A stretch of 64,000 bases of DNA from positions 7,254,001-7,318,000 of the forward strand of contig CM106586.1 in assembly GCA_048013815.1 (NCBI GenBank), given 5' to 3'. Positions within the stretch are counted from its first letter, which is position 1. Every line of letters starts with the position of its first letter. Source of the DNA: Setoptus koraiensis (taxonomy: Eukaryota; Arthropoda). The notes under the pieces were generated by a model, which saw nothing but the letters and a program-made list of their open reading frames with translations, had not been told where the DNA came from and searched no databases. A program made the position numbers and the translations under genes. Positions 39,030 to 48,955 of this stretch are shown here, piece by piece.

Positions 39030-40826
39030 ATGAATAGTAATGAAACTTCAAAAAGATTCAACTCAGATACTCCCAGAACATCAGGTTCTCAAAGCGCAAC
39101 CTGTTCTTCGCAAGATTCTACTAATACCATTAGTAATAAGAATCTTGCTAATAAGACAGAGAAGGCCAATCACTATCATTACCTTAAAGGGTTTAGAGTC
39201 GAACAATGCGCACAATTTCTCCAGCATAAATGCACTAATCACAAACCATTCACTTGTTTTGATTGGCACTTCATGAATCAGAGGAGGCGAAGGCCAGTGC
39301 GAAAGCGAGATGGAACATTCAATTATTCACCAGATACTTATTGCACCAAGTATGACGAAACCACAGGTGTATGTCCCGAGAAAGACGAATGTCCTTATCT
39401 TCATCGAACGGCAGGGGATACAGAGCGGCGATATCACTTGCGCTATTATAAAACTGGCATTTGCGTTTACGATACAGACCCAAGAGGCTACTGTGTCAAG
39501 AATGGCCAACATTGTGCTTTCGCTCATGGATCGCATGATCTTAGGAATCCTGTCTACGATGTTAAAGAATTACAAAGCATGAGTGCTAATGGCCAAACCG
39601 AAGATGTCTCCGATCCGACAGCTATGCTTCTTAACGCCGGTCCAGCCAATGTTGAGCGCGAGCGAAATGCACTTAATGAAGATCCCAGGTGGAACGAAAC
39701 AGCCTATGTGCTGGCTAATTATAAAACTGAACTGTGTAAACGACCTCCAAGGTTATGTAGACAAGGTTATGCATGTCCTCAGTATCACAACGGTAAAGAC
39801 CGCAGAAGAACTCCAAAAAGATTCAAATATAGATCCACTCCATGTCCCAATACAAAACAAGGCGACGAATGGGGAGATCCCGCAAGTTGTGAGCAGGGAG
39901 AGTCTTGTCCTTATTGTCATACTAGGACCGAGCAACAATTTCATCCTGAGATATATAAATCAACCAAGTGTAATGACATGCAGCAATCTGGATATTGCCC
40001 GCGTGGTCCATTTTGTGCTTTCGCACACAACGAGGACGAGATGGTCGCAACTAGGGATATAGATTTAGATTTAGTAGACACAGATACACCTGCAAACCAA
40101 TTCCTTAAAAGTAACGTTGAAGATCAGGAAGAATCCAATTTGATCGCTATTAGTCCTCCAAACTGTCATGGCCCCATTGCACGGCCTAGGTCTTACTCTC
40201 ACTCTCATGCACCCAACGATATCCGTCATAGCAGTGTCCATTCTATCCTAACAGATCAACGATTTCAGAATGGAATATTAGAGTCAACCAAATGCAGCGA
40301 AATCCAAAGTTCGAGTTTTGATCCTCGCAATCCATTCTGTGTTTTCTCCCACAATGACGAGGACCTGACAAGTAGAAACATCGATTTAGACGATATTGTG
40401 AAGGAAACGCCTGCCCAGCATTCACTTAGAGCACAACTAGAAGAAAGTAATTCTCCTATCTTGAGACCCACTGCCACTCCAACAAATAACCTTGGTCCTA
40501 TTGCTCGACCGCGATCTTATTCTCACTCCCACGCTCGCATGATCGAGGGATTCAGTAGCTTGCATGCGGCCATAGTTGAGAGATCGGGTTTACTAGATGA
40601 TTCTAAATTAATTAGTGGCACATCCGGATTGCCAGACCATCAATCGTTGCTGAATTCCGACAAGTTGCAATCATCGATATCAGCTTCATTTTACTCGACC
40701 TCTCCTAATGCTTCGAACTCACTGATTGATAGAGAATTGGCAAGTTCTAGTAATTTGTTCACATCATTGAGAAAACACAATTCATCCACTGATGGTGACA
40801 TGCTGAATCAGAGTAATCTTAACTAA
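37104..40826 (+). CDS. unk: Double Unkempt-like CCCH zinc-finger protein (two fused tandem units)
   Basis: One uninterrupted frame of 1240 residues. Unkempt proteins are cytoplasmic RNA-binding proteins that use clustered CCCH fingers to bind UAG-containing mRNAs and repress their translation. Unit 1 (residues 1-642) and unit 2 (643-1240) each hold the Unkempt array in order: HKCTNHKPFTCFDWH, YCTKYDETTGVCPEKDECPY, KTGICVYDTDPRGYC, a fourth finger after KTELCKRPP, a fifth ending CEQGESCPYCH, and STKCNDMQQSGYCPRGPFC. A degenerate seventh finger follows. The start at 37104 opens MNNSEASKRFNS, and unit 2 begins with a matching Met at 39030, exactly 1926 bp later. The frame is open further upstream, but only through ATT-repeat translation, so I reject an earlier start. 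A T-rich stretch ending in AG at 37065 could be the acceptor of a 5'UTR intron. There is no C-terminal RING region and there are no coding introns. The sequence is AT-richer than its surroundings, suggesting a retroposed or diverged paralogue. The family is certain; which paralogue it is remains inference. Confidence 0.9.
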   Translation: MNNSEASKRFNSATPGTSPPQGLNCSQDSNNSINSNKCLANKTEKANHYHYLKGFRVEQCAQFLQHKCTNHKPFTCFDWHFMNQRRRRPVRKRDGTFNYSPDTYCTKYDETTGVCPEKDECPYLHRTAGDTERRYHLRYYKTGICVYDTDPRGYCVKNGQHCAFAHGSHDLRNPVYDVKELQSMSANGQTEDVSDPTAMLLNAGPANVERERNALNEDPRWNETAYVLANYKTELCKRPPRLCRQGYACPQYHNGKDRRRTPKRFKYRSTPCPNTKQGDEWGDPASCEQGESCPYCHTRTEQQFHPEIYKSTKCNDMQQSGYCPRGPFCAFAHNEDEMVATRDIDLDLVDTDTPANQFLKSNVEDQEESNLIAISPPNCHGPIARPRSYSHSHAPNDIRHSSVHSILTDQRFQNGILESTKCSEIQSSSFDPRNPFCVFSHNDEDLTSRNIDLDDIVKETPAQHSLRAQLEESNSPILRPTATPTNNLGPIARPRSYSHSHARMIGGFGSLHAAIVERSGLLDDSKLISGTSGLPDHQSLLNSDKLQSSISASFYSTSSNASNSLIDRELANASNLFSNIENNQNQSSNMLNQDTLRNCLRNEESEAPITSVLSLEDIDLVNRTVDLVSKSEMNLGLSGALVMNSNETSKRFNSDTPRTSGSQSATCSSQDSTNTISNKNLANKTEKANHYHYLKGFRVEQCAQFLQHKCTNHKPFTCFDWHFMNQRRRRPVRKRDGTFNYSPDTYCTKYDETTGVCPEKDECPYLHRTAGDTERRYHLRYYKTGICVYDTDPRGYCVKNGQHCAFAHGSHDLRNPVYDVKELQSMSANGQTEDVSDPTAMLLNAGPANVERERNALNEDPRWNETAYVLANYKTELCKRPPRLCRQGYACPQYHNGKDRRRTPKRFKYRSTPCPNTKQGDEWGDPASCEQGESCPYCHTRTEQQFHPEIYKSTKCNDMQQSGYCPRGPFCAFAHNEDEMVATRDIDLDLVDTDTPANQFLKSNVEDQEESNLIAISPPNCHGPIARPRSYSHSHAPNDIRHSSVHSILTDQRFQNGILESTKCSEIQSSSFDPRNPFCVFSHNDEDLTSRNIDLDDIVKETPAQHSLRAQLEESNSPILRPTATPTNNLGPIARPRSYSHSHARMIEGFSSLHAAIVERSGLLDDSKLISGTSGLPDHQSLLNSDKLQSSISASFYSTSPNASNSLIDRELASSSNLFTSLRKHNSSTDGDMLNQSNLN
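39030..40826 (+). repeat. Unit 2 of the tandem Unkempt-like duplication
   Basis: The second unit starts with MNSNETSKRFNS, parallel to the start of unit 1, and ends at a TAA at 40824. In the core (about 39147-40536) I see only a handful of differences from unit 1: GAA/GAG, AAA/AAG, ACG/ACT, GTA/GTG, TAT/TAC, GCC/GCT, AAT/AAC and TTT/TTC. All of them are synonymous. Confidence 0.92.
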
Positions 40827-40886
40827 TATATTAAAAGTAACAAATTGATTAAATCAAAAAATAGTTCCACCAAAGACTACTGTCTG

Positions 40887-40901
40887 TTTATTTTCTTTAT
40901 T
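40887..40901 (-). terminator. Polyadenylation signals of the Phox2-like gene
   Basis: Two AATAAA hexamers (plus-strand TTTATT at 40887-40892 and 40896-40901) lie 67-81 bases past the Phox2-like stop codon on the minus strand. They fall close behind the stop of the convergent Unkempt-like gene, so the two 3'UTRs probably overlap. Confidence 0.55.
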
Positions 40902-40967
40902 ACCGCTATCCGTACATCTAATCTTATCTGGTGTTTGATGTGGTGCTCCAAAGTTTACTGTGGCCTC

Positions 40968-43900
40968 TCAATCTACTTCCTCTTTCTTTTCTGTGAATCT
41001 CTTACTTTTGGGGAATGGTGATTTGGAAGTTAGTTCAATGTTGGTCGTGATTGAATTTGCAATGGCATTTTGATTGGACACAGCGATGCTAGTGCTATTG
41101 TGGTCATTTATTGTGGTGGTGTTTGCCGGCGATGATGATGTAATATCATTTTCATTTGTTTTCTCTATCTTACGAAACTTTGCCCTCCGATTCTGAAACC
41201 AGACCTACACAAGGAATACAACAGAGACAGTAAGATGAAATTATTAGCCATAGTAGTAACATAGATTAATTTTGTGCCCTTGAGCGACGACGAGTGCTAA
41301 GCGACGTTCAAAAGGGAGCAGAGTATGGAGAGCAACCGAAATAGTTGATTGATATATAATAATGTTAGTTAACACTCATTGAAGGAGAAGGCTCGCCTAT
41401 GAATAATTAACAAGTGCAAGTTGAGTGTGTGTGAAATCTAGCATGAAGACATTTGCGGCAATTAAGAACCCAGCGGCCCTATATGTTGCCCTATATTGTT
41501 TGCGCGATCGCTTTCTGGTGATGGCCTGATGATAGTCACTACTATTGCATAAGAGTAGTGTATCAGGGATCAAGATTGAAGCATTAGCTAGAACTCAAGA
41601 CTTGAGTCACCATCAGGTGAGTAATTTGGCCTGTCGAGTTCATCGGTTGGCGCATGCATGAGCCGACCCCGGACTATCAATTGGTGCATTGAATTGCTGA
41701 TCGAAATTGATTCATCGTAACGGGCATGCCGAAACGGAAATCAATATTCTAAAGAATATGTGAGGCCAAGAACATACAACAGCGATAACAGTGAGAGTGT
41801 TGGGTGAGTTACGTGAGAGATCGGTGGTGTGGTAATATCGCTTTATATTGATTGCGATCGCTGGCGGTCACAGCATAAGGCTACATGAGCGCCGCCATGG
41901 TGCTATATGGGGCTACATGCTTCAGGGTGCTTTGGGGGGATGTGTCTCGCATAGGTAGCCTGCAGTATGTTGTTGTGTGGCAATTGCTGTTATGTAAGGT
42001 TATGTAAGTTAGCGGTGGTGCCGCCGCCGCCCAATTCTATTTGCAATTATATTAATCACCATGTGGGGGGCTGGGGGTGCTACTACTTACACTAGAGACA
42101 AGTAGCAGTGGCAAAAGTAGTGGCTTTTAGTTACTTATAGTGCAATCATGCAGATCAAGTGAGAAGCTGAGCTAGCTTCTTGCGTTCGCGTTCGCGTTCG
42201 CGACCGCCAGCCGACTAGGCACATAGCGACCGATTGGTGGCAGCTGACACGGCGACTAACGACAACAATATGCATGATAATGCTAACCAGATGGCCCGAC
42301 CATCCTTCTTCGTTTGCGGGGCCCCTCGGTCCGCTTATTTATGCATCCCATTATAACTGTCTGCCGGTGCTGTGTCTGTTTGCGCGCTGTTGTTTGTGCT
42401 GTCTGGTGGTTGCTGGTGGTCGTCGGTTGTTGTCGGTTGTTGTCGGTTGCTGTCGGTTGTTGTTGCGCCGTTGTTGCGCTTCCTGGCGGCCTACAACATA
42501 TACAACATTTACACATGAAGCATATATGTACACATAGAGACCACTTAATGGATGCAAGATCGCCAGCGAGCACACCCTTTTCTTGCGGTCATCATTAATG
42601 CGCGAATATATCAAATTGTAGCGCCGCCACTAGTTATAAAATGGCCAGCATGTTGTTTATATAGGCTAGAGGCCGGTAACAAGTTTACAGGCCGGCTCGC
42701 CAGTCAGCCAGCGAGCCGGTTGAGTCACGGAAAGTCAGTGGGTTGAGTGTGCCGGCCACGGGTAGTCAGCGGGTTGAGTGCGCCGGCCACGGGTAGTCAG
42801 CGGGTTATCAGTGGGTAGTTGGCGCGCGATTAAGATGATTAGCACTGGAAATGGCTTACAATCAGTTGAGTGCGGCCGGCGCGGGCGTCTCGGCTCGGCT
42901 CGGGTTGGCCTTCGAGCACCTTTGGCGGTTGCTGTAGGCACCATACCCGGCGCGGCTGCAAGCAACGGGACTCGTGCACTTGTGTAGCTGCAAACAAAGG
43001 TCGTGTCAGTTGGCGATGGCGAGAACGCAAGCGACGCAAACGACGAGCTGCACAACGTGATGTGCCAGCGATCAAATTATCCGACAAGTGTCGTCTGAGT
43101 TTTTGCACTTGTCAGATTTTTGGCTCCTCAGCGGCTTTTGGACTTTTAGTGGAGCGCGTTTCCCGTTCCGCGTTTGCCTGCGTTGCCCTTTGGCTGGCGC
43201 TCGCGACAGCCCCCAACTAGCGATCCGCGAGTGGCGCTGCCGGGCCGGCCCAAACTCATCAAGTGACGACTTGAACACTCAGCCAGCAGACCCCGTTGGC
43301 TGGATGTCACCAGAGCGAGCGCGACAGCGATCAGCCGCGACAGCGACAACGACAGCAGCAACGACAACGACGGCAGCAACGACGACGACGGCAGCAACGA
43401 CAACGACAGCAACAACAGCAACGACGGCAACAACAACAACAAAGACAACAGTTTAGGTAGGCTAAACTGGCGGTTACGGCGCCGCGAGCACAAGTGCAGC
43501 GGACATGGTTGTCGCGATGTCATTGCCGCTGTCATTGATGGGTCAAGCCAGTCGCCGATTCGCTCCGGACAAGCGGACGGGGCGCGCGGAGAGCGGGGGC
43601 CCGTTCGCGAGTGCGGCTCGGAGCGCCGGTCCGAGTTGCTCGGGTTTGCAGTTGGCAGGTTGATGTGGTCGCCGCGACGGCCCCATATAGATTCAAACTG
43701 GCTTGCGTTTGGGCTGTTCGCTGGTTCTGGCTTCGGTGGCCCAATTGCTGGCTCCCGCGCCCCGTATTCCCTAATGGATTTGGCTGTTCAACAAATGAGC
43801 CAGAACTGGTTTTGTTGTGGCTCATTCGCCGCGGTGAATTGCCACCAAACAGCACCGACCAACCAAACCAACGAACGGGCTCCTCAGCGGCGGCGGCGGC

Positions 43901-44742
43901 AACCTGGCTGTTTCAGGCGGCTCGGTTCTGTCGGAGGGCCCCGCCGATAGAACTGGGCAGAAGCGGGTCGCTGCTGGCAGGCCGACAGCGTCGTCGGGCG
44001 ATCGTCAGGCGGCCATGACTAGCGGAGCATGCTGCGTCGGGCTTTTGCACTTGTTTCTGGGCTGTCGGCGCCGCTGTTTGTTTACGGCGACACAGTGACT
44101 GCGTTTAGTTTTGGACCGGCCGCGGAACGGGGCCCGCCGACAACTGGCGACCGCCGACAACTAGCGACCGCACACGGGCGACGAGCAGCCACGTCAGCCG
44201 GGCCAACGCGCCAGTGGATCAGTGGGGCGCTCTGGCAGTGTTTGCGCTCTGCCGGGCCGGGCCGGCCCACAAACAAAGAGGCCCCGCGTAAGTGGGCCAC
44301 TCTTGTAGTTGTCGGCGTTGTTGATGATGATGATGTCATCGTTGGATCAACAATCGAGCGCGGCCAACAACCGTTTTTGGGTGCACTGGGCCGGGCCGGC
44401 ACAGCGGAGCCAGACGGGGAGGGGGGACAACTCGGGCCCCGGCAGCTACAAACGGCGCAATGTTTAAATAATGATCGCCAATAAATTGATGACTATTTAA
44501 AGTTGTCAAACACGCCGCTACAACATTAACTGTCACGAGCAGGCAAGTAAGCTGAACGCTCCAACAACAAGCAACCGGCAACCAACAACAACCAACAACG
44601 AGCGACCGGCGGCCACGGGGCCCCAATCGTGATTGTTATCGATGTTGTCAATGTTGAATGAGCTGAAATGAACTGGCTGCCAGCGACCGCGACCCTCACA
44701 ATGGGCCGACCAGTCATGCAAAAATGGCAGAAGCGCATTTGT

Positions 44743-44786
<44 letters not shown>

Positions 44787-46341
44787 TTGCTGCTGTTGTT
44801 GTTCCGCTACTGGCCGCCACTGGCCGCCACTAGGCGCCACAATGTTTGCCTGCATTATAATCACCATAATCCATCGATCGCGGGCCCTAATAACTGGCGC
44901 AAATCGCGCTGCGACTTGTCAGTGTCAGTGTCATCATCGCATGACACACACACGCACAACATTACGCAACGCCAACGTGCCGCGTTGCGCCCCACAAAAC
45001 AACCACTGACACATCAGCAGCGCCAGTCGATGATGACGGCGGCGGCGGCGGCGATGACGCAACGCTTATTGTGCCGGCGCAATAACGCACAATGATGCAC
45101 ACATTATACACAATAAACTGGCTGAAATTATTGCGCAATCATTGCGCCACTGTTGCGACACAATACGATTCTATAACCAATTCTCTCGAACTCTCCGGTA
45201 ATTGACGCAATCAGCGCGATCGCTCGCAACAAAACGACCGCTCGCCACGAGGCGACAAACACTCACCTGCACGCGCGCCTCGGTCAGGTCGGTGCGACTG
45301 GCGATCTCCTCGCGGGTGTAAATGTCGGGATAGTGCGTCTCTTGGAAGGCCTTCTCTAGATCCTGCAATTGCAAATTGGTGAACGTGGTGCGAATGCGCC
45401 GCTGTTTGCGCTTCTCGGCCGCGGACGAGCTCGCAGAGCAGCTATTGTTGCTGTTGTTGTTGTTGTTGTTGGAGCTATTATTGCCAGAATTGTTTAAATT
45501 GTTGCTGTTCTTGGCCTGGCGCGAACAATTCCTCTTTTTGGCCGTCTTGGTGCGCCTCTTCGACCGCGCGCACCTGATCTGGTGGGCAGCGGCACCACTT
45601 CCGGTGCTGCTGGCCAGTTTGTGCGTGTCCGTCTCGTCGTCCTCTTCGTCGGCGCTGCTAGTGACACTGGTGGCGCCCAGCAAACTGCCGCTGTTGCTGG
45701 TGTCCTCTATTAGGTGCTCGTCTGTCAGAAGCACAATGTTGGTCGCGTCACTGCTCAAGTTGGCACCGTTACTTGTCAGCAAATTGTCCGCCAAGATACA
45801 ATTCAAATTTTTGCGACAGCTCACATCTCGGTGATGTTGATGATTGCGCAACTGCGCCAATGAATCCGCACCGGCCAGATCGCTGGTGCTCAGCGAATCG
45901 GCGCCAGGCGGCACTGCTGTTCTCAGGCTGGCACTCACCTTGAACGCTGCCGGTCGCTGGTGTTGTTGCTGTTGTTGTTGTTGTTGTTGTTGAATGGTGT
46001 CCGCGTATGCGGCAAACCGGCGATGATTGTCAAAGTCCAACACTGACACAGACGACACTGACGAGTCGGTCAGTTCGTCCGTCACTTGACTCTGATTGTC
46101 GGCACAATACAGCATCTGTTCATAGTGACCGTTATTGTGACCGCAGACAGCCTGCTGACAGCCCGCAGCACCGTTGCACGCCATCAGCTGACTGCCCGCC
46201 GCTGCTGACCTGCTGTTAAGTGACACAACTGACAGGCCTGTCAAATGCTCGTCAGCTGTTGGCTGTGGGTTCTGTTTTGGCTGGTGCTGTTGTGCAGCGT
46301 GCGCCACGAGTGCACCTGTCGCCGTGTTGTGATGCTGCTGC

Positions 46342-46423
<82 letters not shown>

Positions 46424-46425
46424 GC

Positions 46426-46504
<79 letters not shown>

Positions 46505-47519
46505 GGGATAGCTGCGATACTTGTGACTGTGCGATTTGGTTGGAGGGGCAAAATTGTTGTTGTTGCCAGTGCTGCTGGCTGGCCTCTTGCGCAATAACTG
46601 GCTGGTTGTTGGTGTCTTGAGTGCTGCTGTGCTGCATGTAGTGGTGGTAGTTGTCCTGTTGTTGCTGTCTGCCGTCCACGTGCGCAATGGGCGCGTGCTG
46701 GTGCACCGTTGGTGCTGCAATTTGGGCTTGGTGATCCAGGTGACCGTTGCAAGGGGCCTGTTGATGGTGCTGCTGATGGTGCTGGTGCTGATGATGGTTC
46801 TGGTGCGAGAAGGCTGTTGCGACGGCAACCAGCGCCGCTTGCTCGACCAGCGCCGACTGGTGATCGCGCGGATCAGCGTTATATGAGTGAGCGAGCTGGT
46901 GGCCTGTTGCTGGCTCTTGCTGTTGCTGGTAACCCGTCAGCTGATGACTGAACTCGGCTTCGAGGTGACACTGCTGGTTGAACTGGTTGTGCTGCTGGTG
47001 CTGCTGCTCGTGATGATGGTGCTCGTTGGGGTGACGCGATTGGTGGGCGCTGTTGGCCAGTAGGTGGTGCTGCTGCGGCTGATGGTGTCCCGTTAGATGG
47101 TAGCTGTCAGCGCTGTCAGCTGTGTGTGCAACGGTCTGTTGTTGTGGCATGAAGCAGGCCGATTGGTTAGGCGCTTGTTGCCGGTAATTGTTGGCTAGTT
47201 TTGTTTGTTGTTCATTGCTGTTGTTATTGTCTGCTGTGCTGTTGCTATTGTTGTTGTTGTCGTGGCCAATTGTCTGATAATGATGCAATGACGACATGTT
47301 GTTGCTTATTACGTAATGATGATGATGATGACTATAGGCCGCCGCTGGTTGTGTCATAACGCTCACTGGTGCGCAATTGGCGCTGTTGGCCGCTAGTGTG
47401 TGTGTCATCATGTTGGCCGCAATTAGTTTATCTGGCAGATCCAAAACTGTGGAAATACTGTTAGTCGACGTATTGTTATAGTTTGAGTGACCGACGCTGC
47501 AACTGCTGGTCATGCTCAT
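40968..47519 (-). CDS. Phox2: Phox2-like PRD-class homeodomain transcription factor, two exons
   Basis: Exon 1 is 47519-45267 (751 codons) and exon 2 is 41204-40968, joined in phase 0 by a 4062-bp GTGAGT...TGTAG intron. The spliced protein is 829 residues. The homeodomain (residues 706-765) reads [13 protein letters not shown] at its start and [12 protein letters not shown] at its end, with Q50 typical of paired-like factors. The intron falls between homeodomain residues 46 and 47, a position shared by many PRD-class genes. By eye about 46 of 57 positions match Phox2, including [12 protein letters not shown]; Arx-type proteins match less well. Phox2 factors specify visceral and autonomic-type neurons and act in the nucleus. 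The N-terminus is unusually long (705 residues), rich in His, Gln, Asn and Ser, with 57 consecutive glutamines at residues 339-395 and a shorter run near 540. The C-terminus after the homeodomain is only about 64 residues and not recognisable. The orthology call rests on the homeodomain alone. Confidence 0.85.
42734..42810. repeat. 31-bp tandem repeat in the Phox2-like intron
   Basis: Two full copies and a partial third of a 31-bp unit beginning GTCAGCGGGTTGAGTG and ending GCCGGCCACGGGTA. Confidence 0.85.
43325..43450. repeat. AACGAC/GGCAGC simple repeat in the Phox2-like intron
   Basis: An interrupted array of CAACGACAACGACGGCAG-type triplets. It gives spurious Thr-rich and Leu-rich frames but lies inside the intron. 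Confidence 0.8.
46335..46505 (-). repeat. Coding (CAA)n/CAG tract, 57 glutamines
   Basis: On the minus strand this is an almost pure CAA run with CAG codons at the far end and one near the middle. It encodes residues 339-395 of the Phox2-like protein. On the plus strand it produces spurious polyleucine and polyvaline frames. Confidence 0.95.
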
Positions 47520-48955
47520 GAGTCGATTGATCTCGGATACTGGTTAACACTTTAACTTGACCAACATTGACTTAGCTTGAAAGTTCAATAGGTGTCGCTG
47601 TTTAATAGTCCAATTGACACAATTCATTTGACGATTCGTTTGACAATTCGTCTGACGATTCGTTTGACTATGGCAATCGATTTAAATGGCGCCACAACAA
47701 GTAAACAGGTGGACATACAAAGTGACAATGACGCAAACAAACAAACAAACAAGCAACCACGAGCCTCGACTCGGACGCGACGCCCACTCAACGGGGCCCG
47801 CTCTTGGGCGCCCTCGTGGAGCATGCGCACAATAGAGAAAGCTAACAAGTGCAAATGTTTAGCATTAACAAAGTTGCTTGTTACGTGACATGACACTACT
47901 GACACTGCCACTCTGACAGCTCGTTGTGGCGCCATTGGCTCCAGCCAAGAGCTAGTCTGTGTGCGATGGCAGCGCCATCTGCACACCATCCATGCGCACA
48001 CACAACACGGGTGCAGTGGGCGCATTTTGATCACATTTGCCGCTTCTATTCACACGTGAATATCAGCAATTATTATGTAACAACACACATTTCGTAACGG
48101 CCTATTCGTTGGCCGTGTATTAGGCCAAATAGGACATTTTGACTCCAATGGCCAGTGGTCAACGACATTGGTTCAAGTAGCGAGAGAGAGAGACAAGTTT
48201 CAGTTAGTGTGTTTAGTGATTTTTATTTATTTTCATCTCTACAAATGGCCCATATACCATCGAAATGCATCTTGGCGGGTCAGAGTGTTGATTGTCACAT
48301 GAACACGGTGGACAAAATTACAAAATTTAAGATAGTGTGTGCATAAACGCTGTTGTTTTAATTCAATCTACTGCACACACACCTGTTGTGATTTTGGGTG
48401 CTAATTTTGGTTTTGGGCCTCCGTTGTTCTTTGTTGCGTCACGCTCTATCTCTATATATATGTGCTCGTTATATATACTTGATGAGGATGGCATGGGGGT
48501 GTCATTTGTAAATGTCGTTCGTTCGTTGGTTTGTTTGATTGTTTGTTGTGGTCTGTAGAGGGGGCACTACCTAAAAAAGTAGCTTAGTCATGGTTGTGTG
48601 TCAGTGATTGGCCATTGTGAATAGTGTGATAATTTTGTGTGTGGCTGGTTCACACTGGCTGTGGGCGCCTCGTTCAGTACCAACGACCTGAGGATGTTTA
48701 TGGATATTGTGTGGATATCATTGATGGATAAGTGGATAGATTTGGTTTGTTTTGGATGGTGTGATTAGTGATAAATTGATTTGTTTGTCAGCGGTCATTG
48801 GTTAGTGATACTACTCGATAAAGCTACTCAGTAAAGCTACTCAATAAAGCACGAGCACACTCTAGGTGAAAAAGTCATCGTAGGGGCGCCTAAAGCGATA
48901 GGTATAGAGCGTAGATGATGAGATAATCGACAATAGATCGAGCAAGTGTCACTGT
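47520..48955. other. Intergenic region upstream of the Phox2-like gene
   Basis: It contains a 12-bp tandem repeat just upstream of the Phox2-like start and AT/GT-rich DNA. No gene is seen, and I recognise no core promoter element with confidence. Confidence 0.5.
47627..47672. repeat. 12-bp tandem repeat, TTTGACGATTCG
   Basis: Three near-perfect copies and a partial fourth begin 108 bp upstream of the Phox2-like start codon (minus-strand gene). They could be a clustered binding site, or simple slippage. Confidence 0.8.

Larger units (their letters stand above)
41205..45266 (-). other. Intron of the Phox2-like gene
   Basis: The donor GTGAGT lies at 45266-45261 and the acceptor ...TTGTGTAG at 41206-41205. 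The intron splits the homeodomain. Its first half in gene order (about 45266-42200) is GC-rich, with GGGCCC words and CAA/CAG-type repeats. The rest, towards exon 2, is AT-richer. Open frames inside it are short and without recognisable domains. It also holds a 31-bp tandem repeat and an AACGAC-type simple repeat. Confidence 0.85.

Noticed and set aside
46220-46597. Polyvaline/polyleucine frames on the plus strand
   Set aside because: They are the antisense of the CAA/CAG glutamine tract in the Phox2-like exon.
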